Source of the DNA: Limnephilus marmoratus | Taxonomy: Eukaryota; Arthropoda; Insecta; Trichoptera; Limnephilidae | Direction: 5' to 3' | Length of the DNA stretch: 64,000 bases | NCBI GenBank assembly: GCA_917880885.1 | Contig: OU862913.1 | Span: 2,480,001-2,544,000, forward strand | Shown: one piece after another, positions 1 through 11,105 of the stretch | Layout: each line of letters opens with the position of its first letter | How positions within the stretch are numbered: the first letter of the stretch is position 1 | Translations under genes and position numbers: made by a program | The notes under the pieces: generated by a model | Told to the model about the DNA's origin: nothing | What the model saw: the letters and a program-made list of their open reading frames with translations, nothing else | Databases searched by the model: none

Positions 1-97
1 TAGGTACAAAAACTGAATATAAACTTAAGAAAGGTCCAAGAAACTTACTGAGTCACATACACTAGTCATGTAGAAAATCGAATTCACAGACTCTTGA

Positions 98-358
98 TTT
101 TTTTTTCATTAACTTCACACAGGAGGCCTTGAAGATATTTTTATCTTTAGGAATGCTGTGCGGAGGGTCTTTTAAAGGGAGGAGAAGAAGTTTCAGGAAG
201 AAAAAAGGCATGACGGAGTGGATAGGGATCTGTAGGTCAGTGTATCAAGGAGTGACATATGAATCCCCCCACACTGCGACACTGTCAAAGGATCTCCCTC
301 ATTCGTCCTCTCCCGATCCGACCCACCTCGAAGCTGGCAGGCAGTCGCATCCGCCAAT
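98..358 (-). repeat. SINE-like retroposon family A, copy 1 (5' truncated)
   Basis: First of about 20 copies of one repeat family in the window. On the minus strand each ends in an A-run, seen here as a run of T after about 97, next to the conserved box CACACAGGAGGC. Full copies are about 420 bp and start, on the minus strand, with TTTATTGGATAACCAACA. Near that start a partial pol III A-box (CTAAGTGG) and B-box (GGGTTCATGGGG) are about 45 bp apart, so a tRNA-derived SINE is plausible but not proven. The poly-A tail and variable 5' truncation indicate LINE-style retrotransposition. This copy lacks its 5' end. A short LINE-derived repeat is the alternative. Confidence 0.7.
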
Positions 359-634
359 AATATTTATGTTCTCTGTGAAAATCTCTATCAGTCTCCATGT
401 AGATCTGTAAATGGTTTCCTGGTTTTCCCCTTATACCCCTCCCCTTAAACCTCCCTTCACTCAAGTTAGAGTTAGAAATTCACTGAAAACACTGCTCAAT
501 ATATACATATAACGTTTATATCTACAGACAACATTCCGGAATAGCCGCAGAGAGAAATAAGATGAATGCTGTGCTCTAAAGACATGAATTCCAGTGGCGA
601 ATTGTGACGCGTCCTTAATGTGTCCATTCATTTA
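359..634. other. No gene seen
   Basis: AT-rich DNA between the first SINE-like copy and the 3' end of the LINE. I see no coding pattern, RNA gene or repeat here. Confidence 0.5.
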
Positions 635-999
635 TTTTTTATTTTTTATTGAAACATATAACAAAGGTTACATACAATTTTACAATATAATAATCAATAT
701 TTCAATCACTCTCCTAATAAAGCAGCTGCTTGTGTTTAGGAGAGGACAACTAAAAAAAAATTACATTTGTTTAAATTAAAACAAAAAATATTGGTAATTT
801 AACAAAAAAATATGAGTGATACATATTAATGATAAAAAAAATATTAAATGATAAAAAAAATATTAGTGATATATAATGATAAAATACAGATAAAAGTAAT
901 AAAAATATAGGTTAGTTAATAAATGATTTAAAGTAAAAGCAAAAACATATATCTGAAATGCAATACATATTTCTAAATATAATAAACAATAAGTTAAAT

Positions 1000-2989
1000 T
1001 TATGAGGTGGTACTAGAATATTTTAATTTAATTTTTTTTTTATATTTTTCATAGCTTTCTTCCGATCGTATATCAAGGGGTAATTTATTAAATAATTTTA
1101 TACCCTTGAATGTATAGTGATGCTGTGCTGTTGTGGTTCGCACTAGTGGCACGGTTAATCCTCCAACAGATATTATTCTTTTGCTTATATTTAATTGTGG
1201 TAAATTATTTTTACTAAAGAAATCTTTATGTATTTGTAATAGTGCAATTTTGTCATAAATTTTTTTAAGTGGGGGAACCGGGAAATCTTGAAAAACATTT
1301 ATAGTTGGATAGTAATAGGGCTTTTTTAGGATGATTTTTATTAATATTTTTTGAATTGTTTCCAATGGGAGAAGGGTTGCTTTGTATGCACCCCCCCAAG
1401 CCACGATTCCATATTGTAGTACAGAATGCGCAAGTGCATAATAAATATCTTTTAGTATTTTTAATGATACAGTATTTCTTAATCTAAAAAATATATAGAT
1501 CAGTTTTCTCATTCTGTCTACTGTGGAATTTATTTGACTTTTCCATTTGATGTTATTATCGATAATTATTCCAAGATATTTTATGTCTTCTTTGCTACTA
1601 ATGTATATACAGTTTGAGTTACAGGGTGCGATTTTAAGAAGGCAATTTCTTTCGTGAATTTTTATGCTTAGATTTTTATTTGAGATATTTCCTGTTAGAC
1701 TATAAGGTATAAAATGGGTTTTCTCGACATTTAGTTTTCAATAAGTTTTCGTCAAACCATACTTTTAAGATATTTATTGCATTATTAGCTAATATTTCGA
1801 CCTCATTCCAAGAATTTCCTTCAATAGTAATAACTGTATCATCTGCATATGATATAATGTTTCCAATGATTGGGAGTTCAAAAAGTTCATTAACATATAA
1901 TATGAATAGTAAAGGTCCTAAAACAGTTCCTTGTGGAATTCCAAAATCTATATTTTCTATTTCACTTAGTTCGTTGTTTACTTTTACCTGTTGAGTTCTT
2001 TGATAGAGATAGCTTTTTAACCATGATTTAGCTTTGCCAGTTATTCCTATATTATTTAGTTTATTAATTAATTTTGAATGTGAGACACTATCAAAAGCTT
2101 TACGGAGGTCAATGAATATACTTAAGCATTTTTTGCCTATATCTAATGTTTTGTAAATAAACTTAGTTAATTCTGCAATTGCGTCTTGTGTGCTAAGTTT
2201 ATCTCTGAAACCGTATTGACTAGGGTTAATACATTTTTGGTTATCTGTATAATCAGTAATTTGTTTTTTTATTACTTTTTCGTGTATTTTTGCAATGTTG
2301 GATAATAAGGATATTGGGCGGTAATTGTTTACTTCTTTTGAATCTCCGGATTTATATACTGGGATTATAATGGCTTTTTTGTAGATTGACGGGAATATTC
2401 CATATTTAGTGCTTACGTTAATTATATGCGTAATCGGTTTGGTTAGGAAATTGCAGTATTTTTTCAAGATTTCTGTAGTTATACCGTCGTATCCTGGCGC
2501 ACTACCATTTTTGAGTGATTGAATTATGTTTTCAATATTTTTTTCTGTAGTCGGTTTAAAAATTGAAAGATTGTTATTTGTTATTTTATCTTCATGAATA
2601 TCATCAGGTTGATAATTTTGATCAATTTTATATGCAAGTTTTTGACCGACGGTAGCGAAAAATTTGTTGAAAATATTTGCGCACATTTTTGGTTCACGGA
2701 TAGCATTTATATTAGTTCCATTATTGTTTATGACATTTATTGTAGACTTATTTTTATTATTTTTATTCATTATTTCATTTATAGTGTTCCATGTTTTTTT
2801 AGGGTTTTCCTTTGTGAGGATTATTTTCTCCCTGTAATATTTCTCTTTTGTGTCTTTGATAATTTTAATGAGCTTGTTCCGGAATATTTTGTATTCGTTT
2901 TTTACTTGACTATTGGTAGGGTTTTTTTTGTATGTATGAAGAGTTTTTCTTTTTTCCGGATAGATATGAGTAATCCTTGCGTAATCCAT
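1000..2989 (-). pseudogene. LINE ORF2, reverse transcriptase and C-terminal part
   Basis: Reverse transcriptase of the LINE, which would copy the element's RNA at a nicked target. In order: SAPGYDGITTEIL, NNYRPISLLSN, QYGFRDKLSTQDAI, FIDLRKAFDSVSH, GIPQGTVLGPLLF and the catalytic ISYADDTVI (near 1,850). The frame then breaks: around 1,733 the open frame ends in ENPFYTL, while the expected continuation LNVEKTHFIPYS lies in a second frame that leads into the 1,000-1,512 segment. One extra A in a short A-run explains it. The C-terminal segment keeps VLQYGIVAWGG, typical of CR1/Jockey-like ORF2. The RT and endonuclease frames overlap at 2,902-2,989 because of another indel in an 8-A run. Confidence 0.85.
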
Positions 2990-3978
2990 GGTTTGATTTT
3001 CCTTAATTTAGAACTATGTTGATTATTTATAAATGTTGTACAGTCTGCGATATGAGCATTTAAAGTTTCTTCAAAGAAGTTTGCGCACATGTCTGGGTTT
3101 TGGCAATTTAGTATTGAGGACCAAGATTCGTTACGTAATTTATTATTTAATTTTAAGTGGTTTAGTTTGGAAATTATGTTAGTATTTTTTCTAGAGTCAT
3201 TTAATCCTGAGTTTTTATTTAGATCAAAAATAAAAATATTTGTATGGTGATCAGTTATATCATTTTTCCATATAATAGATTTAATTTTTTCTGTGTGTTT
3301 AATATTGCTCCATATGTGGTCCAGGCATGATGGCGATTGGTTTGCAAATTCTCTTGTGAAATTATTTACACATGACATAAAGTTCATTTCATTCATAGCA
3401 TTTATATAATCTATTTTATTTTTACCGTGGTTATTTGGACCAATATTAATATTTAAATCACCGATTACGATACAATTTAGATGGTTTTTGTTACATAGTA
3501 TTTTTTTTAATTCTTCTATAAATATAGGTACATCAGAGCTGTGTGTTCGATATATTGCGATTATATTGAATGGCATGTTATTCAAAACAAAATTAAATGA
3601 CAAACAGTTTGCGTTGCTTATGTGTATTTCGGTAATATTGATGTCAGTAAATTTTTCTTTAGCGTATATTACAATTCCACTATTTTTATTAATCTGATAA
3701 TTTGTATTGTAATTTTTGTAGTTTGGGATGATTGGTATATTTATGTTTGCATGTATGTGCGCCTCGGATAGTATTATGAAATCAGGTTGTGAACATAATG
3801 TATTTAGGGATACCAGAAATTCATCCATGTTTCTATTTATACTTCTTATGTTTAGGTGTAAGATTATTAGTCTATTTATTGTACTGTTATAGATCTTATT
3901 GCATTCACTGACTGATTCGCATACGTATTCTTCTATATTTAGATTTATATCAATTTCACTTAAGTTAAAATTTTCCAT
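2902..3978 (-). pseudogene. LINE ORF2, N-terminal endonuclease
   Basis: Starts with ATG at 3,978. It carries the apurinic/apyrimidinic-type endonuclease that nicks target DNA for LINE insertion. Visible motifs: LHLNIRSINRNMDEF (about residue 40), FIILSEAHI, CIVIGDLNINI (about 170), SCLDHIWSN (about 215) and DITDHHTNIFIF (about 240), which corresponds to the catalytic SDH box. The frame ends after HTKKTLPIVK, at an A-run where a single-base indel separates it from the reverse transcriptase frame. In an intact copy both would form one protein of roughly 950 residues. Confidence 0.85.
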
Positions 3979-5569
3979 TGCAGTTATTTGGTGTGATAAA
4001 ATATATATATATAATTCTACGAGTAAATGAATAAGTAATAATGCTCATAATTTGAGTCACGGTATTCTTGCTCGATTTCAGTTCATAACTGGAATTGAAG
4101 GTGATTTTTTCTATAAGATTTATTTTATGTTTAGATAATACTCGGAGACATAGTGAGTGTTTGTTTAATTGGCAGCAAAAATTAATTTGATTCGCTCTTC
4201 TTTTGATAATGATTTTAATATAAAATAGCGTATGTATGAATATATCAATAGTACAAGTGAACATATACTGTAGAGATTTATTGCATATAGAATATTGGCA
4301 GCGTGATACATATGTCAATAGTACATACAATTTCAATAGTACCATAGTACATAGTACATACATACATATATCAATAGTACAAGTGAACATATACTGTAGA
4401 GATTTATTGCATATAAAATATTGGCAGCGTGATACATATATCAATAGTGCATACAATTTAAATAGTACAATAGTACATATTACATATATACACATATCAA
4501 TAGTACAAGTGAACATATACTGTAGAGATTTATTGCATATAGAATATTGACAGCGTGATACATATATCAGTAGTACATTCAATTTCAATAGTATAATAGT
4601 ACATAGTGCATACATACATATATCAATAGTACAAGTAAACATAATATACTGTAGAGATTTATTGCATATAGAATATTGGCAGCGTGATACATGGGTTAGT
4701 AATGTATATAATAATAATTTTGAAATAATATATCTATAATTAGACTTTAGTAGTCTGTAATTTACTAGCCTTCTGTACATGCAACTGTGTATTGGTATTG
4801 TATTATCTATTTTCTGGTAGAAATATAGAAATGTAGAATGTTGATGTAATGTGATGTAAAAAGAAACATAAAAATGTAGTATGAAGAAATGTGTTATCAT
4901 GAGGAAAATATTCAGGTTTTTTATCATCAATATAGAGAATGATTTAAATTTTTTAGTTTTAAATAAATATATACTGATTTTATAGTATGTAGAATGATGA
5001 AAGATAAGACTTTTTTTCAATGTGTAGATTATAGAATTATTATTTTTTATATCTTGTGGATATTCCGAATTACATACGTAAATGTAAGACATTGAGAACA
5101 GACATGAGATATTTTTATAGACATCTTTAAAATTTATAACAATATTCCAATTTTTGTTGCGAAAGAGCAAGTATTTTGTTGTAATATTGACAGTTAGTTT
5201 GATTATGGACATTTTTATAAAAAAATTTAGTATCATTTTTGAGTATATCTTAGGATTTTCAGTTTTAATAGTAAGTATACTTGTTTTGTAAAATGCAGAT
5301 TGATAAGAAACATCATGTTTTTTTAAAGGATATGTCATAGCATTACTAATTTTGTTAGCTTTTAAATTATTGATTGTGCAAGTACATACATACAATAATA
5401 AACATGAGTCACTGTGTAAACTATACCTTGAATCCAAATTAGTATTCAATTTTCTGTTGTGCGAATGCCAGCATTTTTTTATAATACATACAGTTGGTTT
5501 TATCAGTCGCATTGTGATTTGTAGGAAATGACAGTTGGAATCTGTCATTTTGAAAAGTGCAGTTTGCAC
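3965..5569 (-). CDS. 534-codon open frame between LINE ORF1 and ORF2, unrecognised
   Basis: A stop-free frame of 534 codons fills the space between ORF1 and ORF2, where related LINEs usually have little or no spacer. Its first 44 codons overlap the end of ORF1 in another frame. The predicted protein is rich in I, L, Y, K, S and C. It contains four 42-residue repeats, each with VSRCQYSICNKSLQYMFTCT, encoded by the 126-bp tandem repeat at 4,243-4,695. The repeat region is also open on the plus strand, as expected for a period divisible by three. The roughly 280 non-repeat codons upstream, also stop-free in very AT-rich DNA, are harder to dismiss. I recognise no domain. It may be a third LINE ORF, an acquired segment or chance. 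Confidence 0.35.
   Translation of the reverse strand: MQTALFKMTDSNCHFLQITMRLIKPTVCIIKKCWHSHNRKLNTNLDSRYSLHSDSCLLLYVCTCTINNLKANKISNAMTYPLKKHDVSYQSAFYKTSILTIKTENPKIYSKMILNFFIKMSIIKLTVNITTKYLLFRNKNWNIVINFKDVYKNISCLFSMSYIYVCNSEYPQDIKNNNSIIYTLKKSLIFHHSTYYKISIYLFKTKKFKSFSILMIKNLNIFLMITHFFILHFYVSFYITLHQHSTFLYFYQKIDNTIPIHSCMYRRLVNYRLLKSNYRYIISKLLLYTLLTHVSRCQYSICNKSLQYIMFTCTIDICMYALCTIILLKLNVLLIYVSRCQYSICNKSLQYMFTCTIDMCIYVICTIVLFKLYALLIYVSRCQYFICNKSLQYMFTCTIDICMYVLCTMVLLKLYVLLTYVSRCQYSICNKSLQYMFTCTIDIFIHTLFYIKIIIKRRANQINFCCQLNKHSLCLRVLSKHKINLIEKITFNSSYELKSSKNTVTQIMSIITYSFTRRIIYIYFITPNNCNGKF
4243..4695. repeat. 126-bp tandem repeat, four units
   Basis: Units begin at 4,243, 4,369, 4,495 and 4,621, exactly 126 bp apart, each starting TATCAATAGTACAAGTGAAC or a close variant. 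The last unit has a 3-bp insertion (AACATAATATACTG), so the reading frame on either strand is not changed. It lies in the spacer between the two LINE ORFs. Confidence 0.9.
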
Positions 5570-6447
5570 ACTTCGGTTGATTTATTGTGGCATGACATTC
5601 TTTGTAGAGGTGAGCAGATCCACAGTGCGAGCAGGAAGGCAAGTTATTTTTCTCTTTCTGGTTACAATTTCTTGATGTATTTCCATAGCGTAGACAAAAG
5701 TAGCATTGTACTACTGGGATGGCGTCGTCAACCGTAACTCGCTGGTAGCCGATTTTTATTTTTTCTTTATTTAAGAGAATCTTCCTGGTTTTGCTATCTA
5801 CTTCTACTATATAGTTAGCAGTGTCATTGTATTTGTTTTTAATTATTGCTTTTATGTTAAATATAGAATTTTTTTCTATTTCTTGCGTTACAATTTTGAT
5901 GTCCTCATTTTTGTCCAAGATATCATCAGCAAAATCTTCTTTGATAAAGTCGTTGAAAATTCCCTTGAATATCATTGTTGGTTTTTTTTTGTTAATTCTT
6001 TGCAATCGATATCATGTAGATCCTTAGAAATTAAAGTTTGTAGTTTTTTAGCATCTTCTTTTTTAACACAATCGATTACAATTCGATTTTGGGAGATTTT
6101 TTTTATGCCTTCTATGCATATTCCTAATTGGCTGGTTTTAAAGTGCCTTTGTATTTTTTTGAAGTTCTGTTGATGTATCTTTATTTTTTGGAGTAATTAA
6201 GATACTATATTTGTTTTTAATATTATTTTGTTTTTTTTATATCAGTATTTGCAGGCTGATTATTCTCCACCAAGCCCATTTTGGTAGCAACAATGCTTAT
6301 ATTCCCTAGCAGTTCTGTGAGTTTTGGTGATAATTTCCCCATTTGTTCTTTTGTAAACTTATTGCTTGGGTCCATTATAGTATTTTGTAAGGAATTTATA
6401 ATATTGTTAGCCGCAGAGATGAAAGAAAAGGTGTCACAGGAGTCCAT
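5439..6447 (-). pseudogene. LINE ORF1 (Gag-like, zinc knuckles), frameshifted
   Basis: Nucleic-acid-binding first ORF of the LINE. The probable start is ATG at 6,447 (MDSCDTFSF). That frame stops after 74 codons at 6,223; the sequence resumes in other frames (FKTSQLGICIEGIKKISQ, VKKEDAKKLQTLI) and continues at 6,005. The C-terminal half has a row of zinc knuckles: CYFCLRYGNTSRNC (near residue 100 of the 5,439-6,005 segment), then CSHCGSAHLYKEC and CANC. In the first knuckle the usual His is replaced (GNTSRNC, where GH is typical). At least two frameshifts are needed, again in A-rich runs. ORF1 proteins coat LINE RNA in the transposition particle. Confidence 0.75.
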
Positions 6448-6630
6448 GGTACTGCTTCGAAATGTAGAGCGAAAAAAGGTTTAGCGGCCTTGCGTGGACG
6501 ATGTTGGTCGAAATGACAGTCACGTACACACACACACAAACTGAGTTCAACACTGGCGAGTAGGGCGAGCACAGAGTTCGGACCAAGTGATCGCTGTTTA
6601 TCAATTGCTTTGAAAGCAAACTCGTTTTTT

Positions 6631-8860
6631 TTTTTTTTAAATCGGATTTAGGTTATTACAAGATGTTCTAGTACAGCTTGACACTTCTTTACTAAACTGC
6701 TACTGCAATTCCGTATATATTAGCGCACTATTTTTTGTCAAATACGTTTAGAATATTTACTTGTTTAATTTTAAACGGGAACGAATTTCACAGCGTGTAT
6801 CTGTACAGCGGTATTATTGTTGTCTCACGGTATTATTGTTGTCTCACGGTATTCATGTTTATGATAAACATAAATATTGTGGTAGCGTTTTTATTGAAAG
6901 CTTATGTGGAGAATATAGTAAGATATACCTTGTGACTTGTGACTTAAAGGGAGAACGACTGACTGTATACCAATAATTGAGATAATTAATCAAACATGTT
7001 AATAGCCTTGCTTCTGTCGTACACACTCTATTCACAAATAGATTCAAACGGAAGTGCTGCCATCCATATTATTAATACGCTAAAAAAATCTACTTTTGTA
7101 ATTCGGTTTCGAATTCAATAATCGTCAAAGGATGGCGCCACTTACGTTAAAAGCAGGTCGCATGAGGACGTACCCCCCTAGGAAAGTACCACGGATTTGT
7201 AAAATTTGATTGTCTCTCCAGATATGGAAAGATTAAAGGTAACACTTTTGTGAATAATAGTATCACGCGGCTATATATTACTTATGATATCATTGTATGT
7301 CGCGGTTACTTTTTCGCGGTGACTAGCTGTTACTGGATCAGTGGATCCGAGGAAACCTACTATTTTTTTAACCAGATTCTATCAGATTTATAAAATGGTC
7401 ACCAATACTCAAACTGGGCGAAGCCGAACCAAGAACCGCCCGCAGGACTTAGCAGCAAAAACCTGCGGATCGGGTTTTTAACTGCTAGTATGTAATCTTG
7501 TATGATAATAATATAATCGTAAATAATAAGATGAAACTAAATAAAAATATAATAAATTAATATAATCGTAAATAATAATTTATATATAAAAATGCAAAAA
7601 TCAGTCATTTTAAATAATTTCGGTGTAGGATAACAAAAGATTTTTTAAATATTTATATTGAGGGATCAGTAGGATTTATAGGTTCAATTAGGAATTCCAC
7701 AGAGCCGAACCCTCTGAAATGAAAATATCTGGAGTCTGTGAATTATTTTCCCATTTAATTTGGTCTCTGGTAGGTTGACATGTTGTTCTTGTATTGTTTT
7801 GTATTTATAATACTTATATAGTGCATTTGCATAGCGTGGATTGACTAGATGATCATTTTGGGAAGTGTGTGAAAGGGTTTAGTTTTTCCTTTGGGGAAAA
7901 TTTAACCCGGACATTTAAATCTGGTGCGTAAATAATAACCATTCATTTTGTAGACTAAAGAGAGTCAGCAACGCGGAATACTTCTCTTCCAACAGAGACA
8001 TTGGAGAATTTAGCCTGTTCTAATTAAATCAACAGTGTCCAATTAAAGTAATTATAAAGTCAACTACCGCATCGGTTCACAGGGAACTGGATTATTCAAA
8101 GCAATTACTGGACATTATTTGTACATTCAGTCGCTTAATGAACCAAATAATTGAAATAATACACTGATAATGCAACAAAGGTAAATAGCTGTGGTAAATC
8201 GCAAAGGTCTGTGTTCCTTTTGCGTTGAGTTTTAAGATCGTAAAGTAAAATCTGTTTAGAAAATGTTCCAATACAGGAAAAAGGAAATAACTTTCATCCG
8301 TCTGCAGGTTTCTATTTTTTCTCATTATTTCCAATCACTTCGCTTATTAGCGATGTCCACAAAGAAAACAAACAACTGTAGATGATGAAGTAACGCAATT
8401 GAAACCGCGCTGTCTTAAATAAGAAGTGGAATAGTATTAATTCTAAAGATCTAGAAAAATGAGTTTTCATCATTTGCTTCAGAAATATGCAGACTATAGT
8501 AAAAGTAAGGAACTAAGTAAAAGTAAGTTAAAGGTCTAAAGTAAAATGGACTAAAGTAAAAGTGAGAAAGATGACGACGTGTATGTCGTCATCTTCTTAT
8601 CATTCCTTCTCTACCACAGCCACAGATCCAACTTTTTCAATAGAACCGAAGACCCATTCACAGTCAAGGAGTTTCAGAGTAATCTTATTAGGTGCCTCAG
8701 TAGGTTGTCGAATGAATTTAGAACAATTCTTTAACAACACCTTTGTTCCGTGAAGCCATTGAACTGTCAGCTATGTTTGTTCTACTTTCCGCCAATTGCA
8801 GAAAGAAGATTTAAGCATAAGGTTAAATCTGCATAAAACATACCTATTACCGATATCAGC
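6631..8860. other. No gene seen (2.2 kb)
   Basis: AT-rich DNA upstream of the LINE. Only a short direct repeat (GTCTCACGGTATTATTGTT, about 6,811-6,860) and short, unconvincing open frames are visible. No TE or RNA gene was recognised. Confidence 0.5.
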
Positions 8861-9234
8861 TTTTTTACGTAGATCCACACAGGAAGACCGGAGTAAAATA
8901 ATTTCCATCAGAGCCTATTTTATCTTAGAGGAAGCTGGTGGAAGCTATTTTTAAGGAAAGGAAGGACAGGAAATTTGTGGAAAGAAAGGGGTATGAGGGG
9001 TGGGAAAGACTTATGATTCGATGACTCCAAATGCGGTGCAAGGCGATGGGTCGAGAGAGTCCGACTAGAGAGGTCAAAATGCCTCCATCAACCAGTCCCT
9101 CTCGATCCAGCCCGTCACCTAACAGGCCGGCAGACGCATCCACTGCCAAGTTTCAGACAAACCTCACACCAGGAACACGGACGTCGGACACCCCTGCTAT
9201 ATCGCCAAACATAGCGACCCACTTGATTCTAAGT
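8861..9234 (-). repeat. SINE-like family A, copy 2
   Basis: Nearly full length. The T-run and GATCCACACAGGAAG box are at the left end. Internal blocks TGCGGTGCAAGGCGATGGG and CAAACATAGCGACCCACTTG match the other copies. Diverged, so an old insertion. Confidence 0.8.
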
Positions 9235-10258
9235 GACAAATTTTATGTTAAAGTGATATTGTAACGATCTTCAAGTAAATAAATACAAAGAAAAAGTCAA
9301 TAATTTTTAAGAAATATATTTTGCCAATTGTTTTGGAAGAGCTGCCCTTGTAACTTTTGTCCACAATGTTTTATTCGTTAATTTATTATGTTGGCGGGAA
9401 TCTGCCCAGAAAAAGGCATATCTAAAAAACTTTTCAATATTTCAGATATAAATTACGAAAAGAACCTTTCCGAAAATCTATTTAAGGCCATTATGACAGC
9501 AGCTCGATTCACTTTGAAGTATTTTAAAGGCAAATTTGAAATGGTTCTGTCGCGAGAAAGCCTAGAAAAACAGAAGGGTCGGGATTGGCTCTTTAGACAG
9601 AGCAAAAAACGCAGAAGATATGCGAAAATAATAATAATTGCCATGAATTCTGGTTATTGATTCGTCCATTCCAGACATGGAATGAATGAAACAGAATCAT
9701 TGAGTTTTTCCAAGACATGTTCCTGTCCAATTAGTGGTGTCCTGCGACTGCACGTAGTGGACACGTGTGCACTTCTTATAGTACAGGGGAGATGTGACAT
9801 GGCAGGAGGCACCGAGCAAGTGTAGTATTAAATATCAGCTGGTGTTTTAAGGTGTTCTTAGCTTCCTTATCTTTAACCCAAGTAAGGCCTGGAAATAAGA
9901 ACGCTTTCTCCATTTTGTCTACAAATGGTTTCTGAAGTCTAATCTGTTTATTTTACGGCTAACTTGCTATTTTGGGTTGTTACGAATATCTCCGAATGAA
10001 CCACTTCTCGGATGGAGATTTTTAACAGGAAATTGGCAAAATAAAAATAGATCAATAAATAAATAAAAAACCGCAATAATTATTTCAGTGAAATATTTCC
10101 GTATATGTAGCACATATCGACCTCTCCTACGTAAATTATCATATCTTCAAATCCTGATTGTTGAGAGAGCAGTTTAAAGTTTACCCAAACATTCACCGAT
10201 TAAATAACAAATACTGTACAAATATAATCATATTATTTTATATATTTTGTCATTAAAC
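9235..10258. other. No recognised gene; one short basic open frame
   Basis: A 90-codon plus-strand frame at 9,388-9,660 (MLAGICPEKG start, lysine/arginine-rich C-terminus) matches nothing I know and has no supporting context. I do not call it as a gene. Confidence 0.4.
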
Positions 10259-11105
10259 TTTGTGACGAATCAAATTACGTCACAAGTAAATTTGAATTAG
10301 ACCTTATCTGGCATTGTGCATTCAAAGACAAAGAAAGTGTTGACAGATAAGGAGCGAAAGGACAGAACAGAGGAAGGGAGAACTGCGGGGTAGGGCCACG
10401 GGTCCCACCAGTTCATAGGGCACGCGCGCCGGTACAAGCAGTCAAGATCGGAACGGAGAGGAGACACGAGTAGTGTACAACGGCAAGTACGCGTTTCCCG
10501 CCCAGCGGCGTGATGCTGGGCGGTGAATGAAGAAGAATAGTCGAGACCGAGACCAGGGAGAAGGAGGAGCGCGAGAAGAGCAAAGAAGAGATCCTTCGGA
10601 AATTGAGGAAGCAAGATACATGAAAAGGAGAGTTAATATCGCCAGTGAAAGTGTTAAACGAAGACTGCGTAAATAACAATATTAGAAGAGTGTATTACAA
10701 AGTGCCGCCGTTGCGAACAATAAGATAGTGCAAAACGATATTACCGCGTGCCACCGCCACCCACTGCTTGCTGCCCATTGCTTACCGCCACAGCTTTGTC
10801 ACCGCATCCTGTCCCCGTGCCTGGAAAGGCTCCCGCAGATCGTCAACGAAGTTACGCATCGCAAAGTTGAAAGTTAGTTATTCCCGAACCATATGACAAC
10901 CATTAAAGATTTAGATATAAGTAGATATAAGTATAATTAAGATCATGTATTAAGACCTAGCCAAACCTTATTAAAATCCATATTTTTAAAACCTTTATAA
11001 TTAAATTCATCCCTCCTTTGTCCCAACCCAAGCGACTCGAACTGGAGAGAAGGCAGAGAAGGCAGAGTGGAGAAAGTACAGAGGTAGGTATAAAAACTGC
11101 ACTTA
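10259..11105 (+). mobile_element. Candidate solo LTR, or GC-rich 5' leader
   Basis: A block much richer in GC than its surroundings opens with a perfect inverted repeat, TTGTGACG and CGTCACAA around 10 bp, so it starts TGTGACG as some Ty3/gypsy-type LTRs do. After about 700 bp the sequence becomes AT-rich (TTATTAAAATCC, AATTAAATTCATCC), as in the R-U5 part of many insect LTRs. A right end near ACTGCA at about 11,101 is possible. No convincing target duplication, polypurine tract or pol gene was found. A gene's first exon or promoter is the main alternative. Confidence 0.3.

Larger units (their letters stand above)
635..6630 (-). mobile_element. Jockey-superfamily LINE, near full length, inactive
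   Basis: A non-LTR retrotransposon read from right to left. The putative 5'UTR runs from about 6,625 to 6,448, with a GT-rich stretch near 6,525-6,540. ORF1 spans about 6,447-5,439, an unusual insert 5,438-3,979, and ORF2 3,978-1,000. A 3'UTR follows, ending near 640 with AATAAA and an A-rich tail. ORF order, zinc knuckles in ORF1 and an apurinic-type endonuclease before the reverse transcriptase are the usual plan of Jockey/CR1-like LINEs. No RNase H domain is seen. Both ORFs are broken by small frameshifts, mostly in A-runs, so this copy should not be mobile, unless some frameshifts are sequencing errors. The clade is assigned from motifs only. Confidence 0.85.

Noticed and set aside
4236..4550. 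Plus-strand 104-codon frame
   Set aside because: Opposite-strand reading of the 126-bp tandem repeat in the LINE spacer.
9388..9660. 90-codon basic protein
   Set aside because: No recognisable domain, no regulatory context, overlapping open frame on the other strand.
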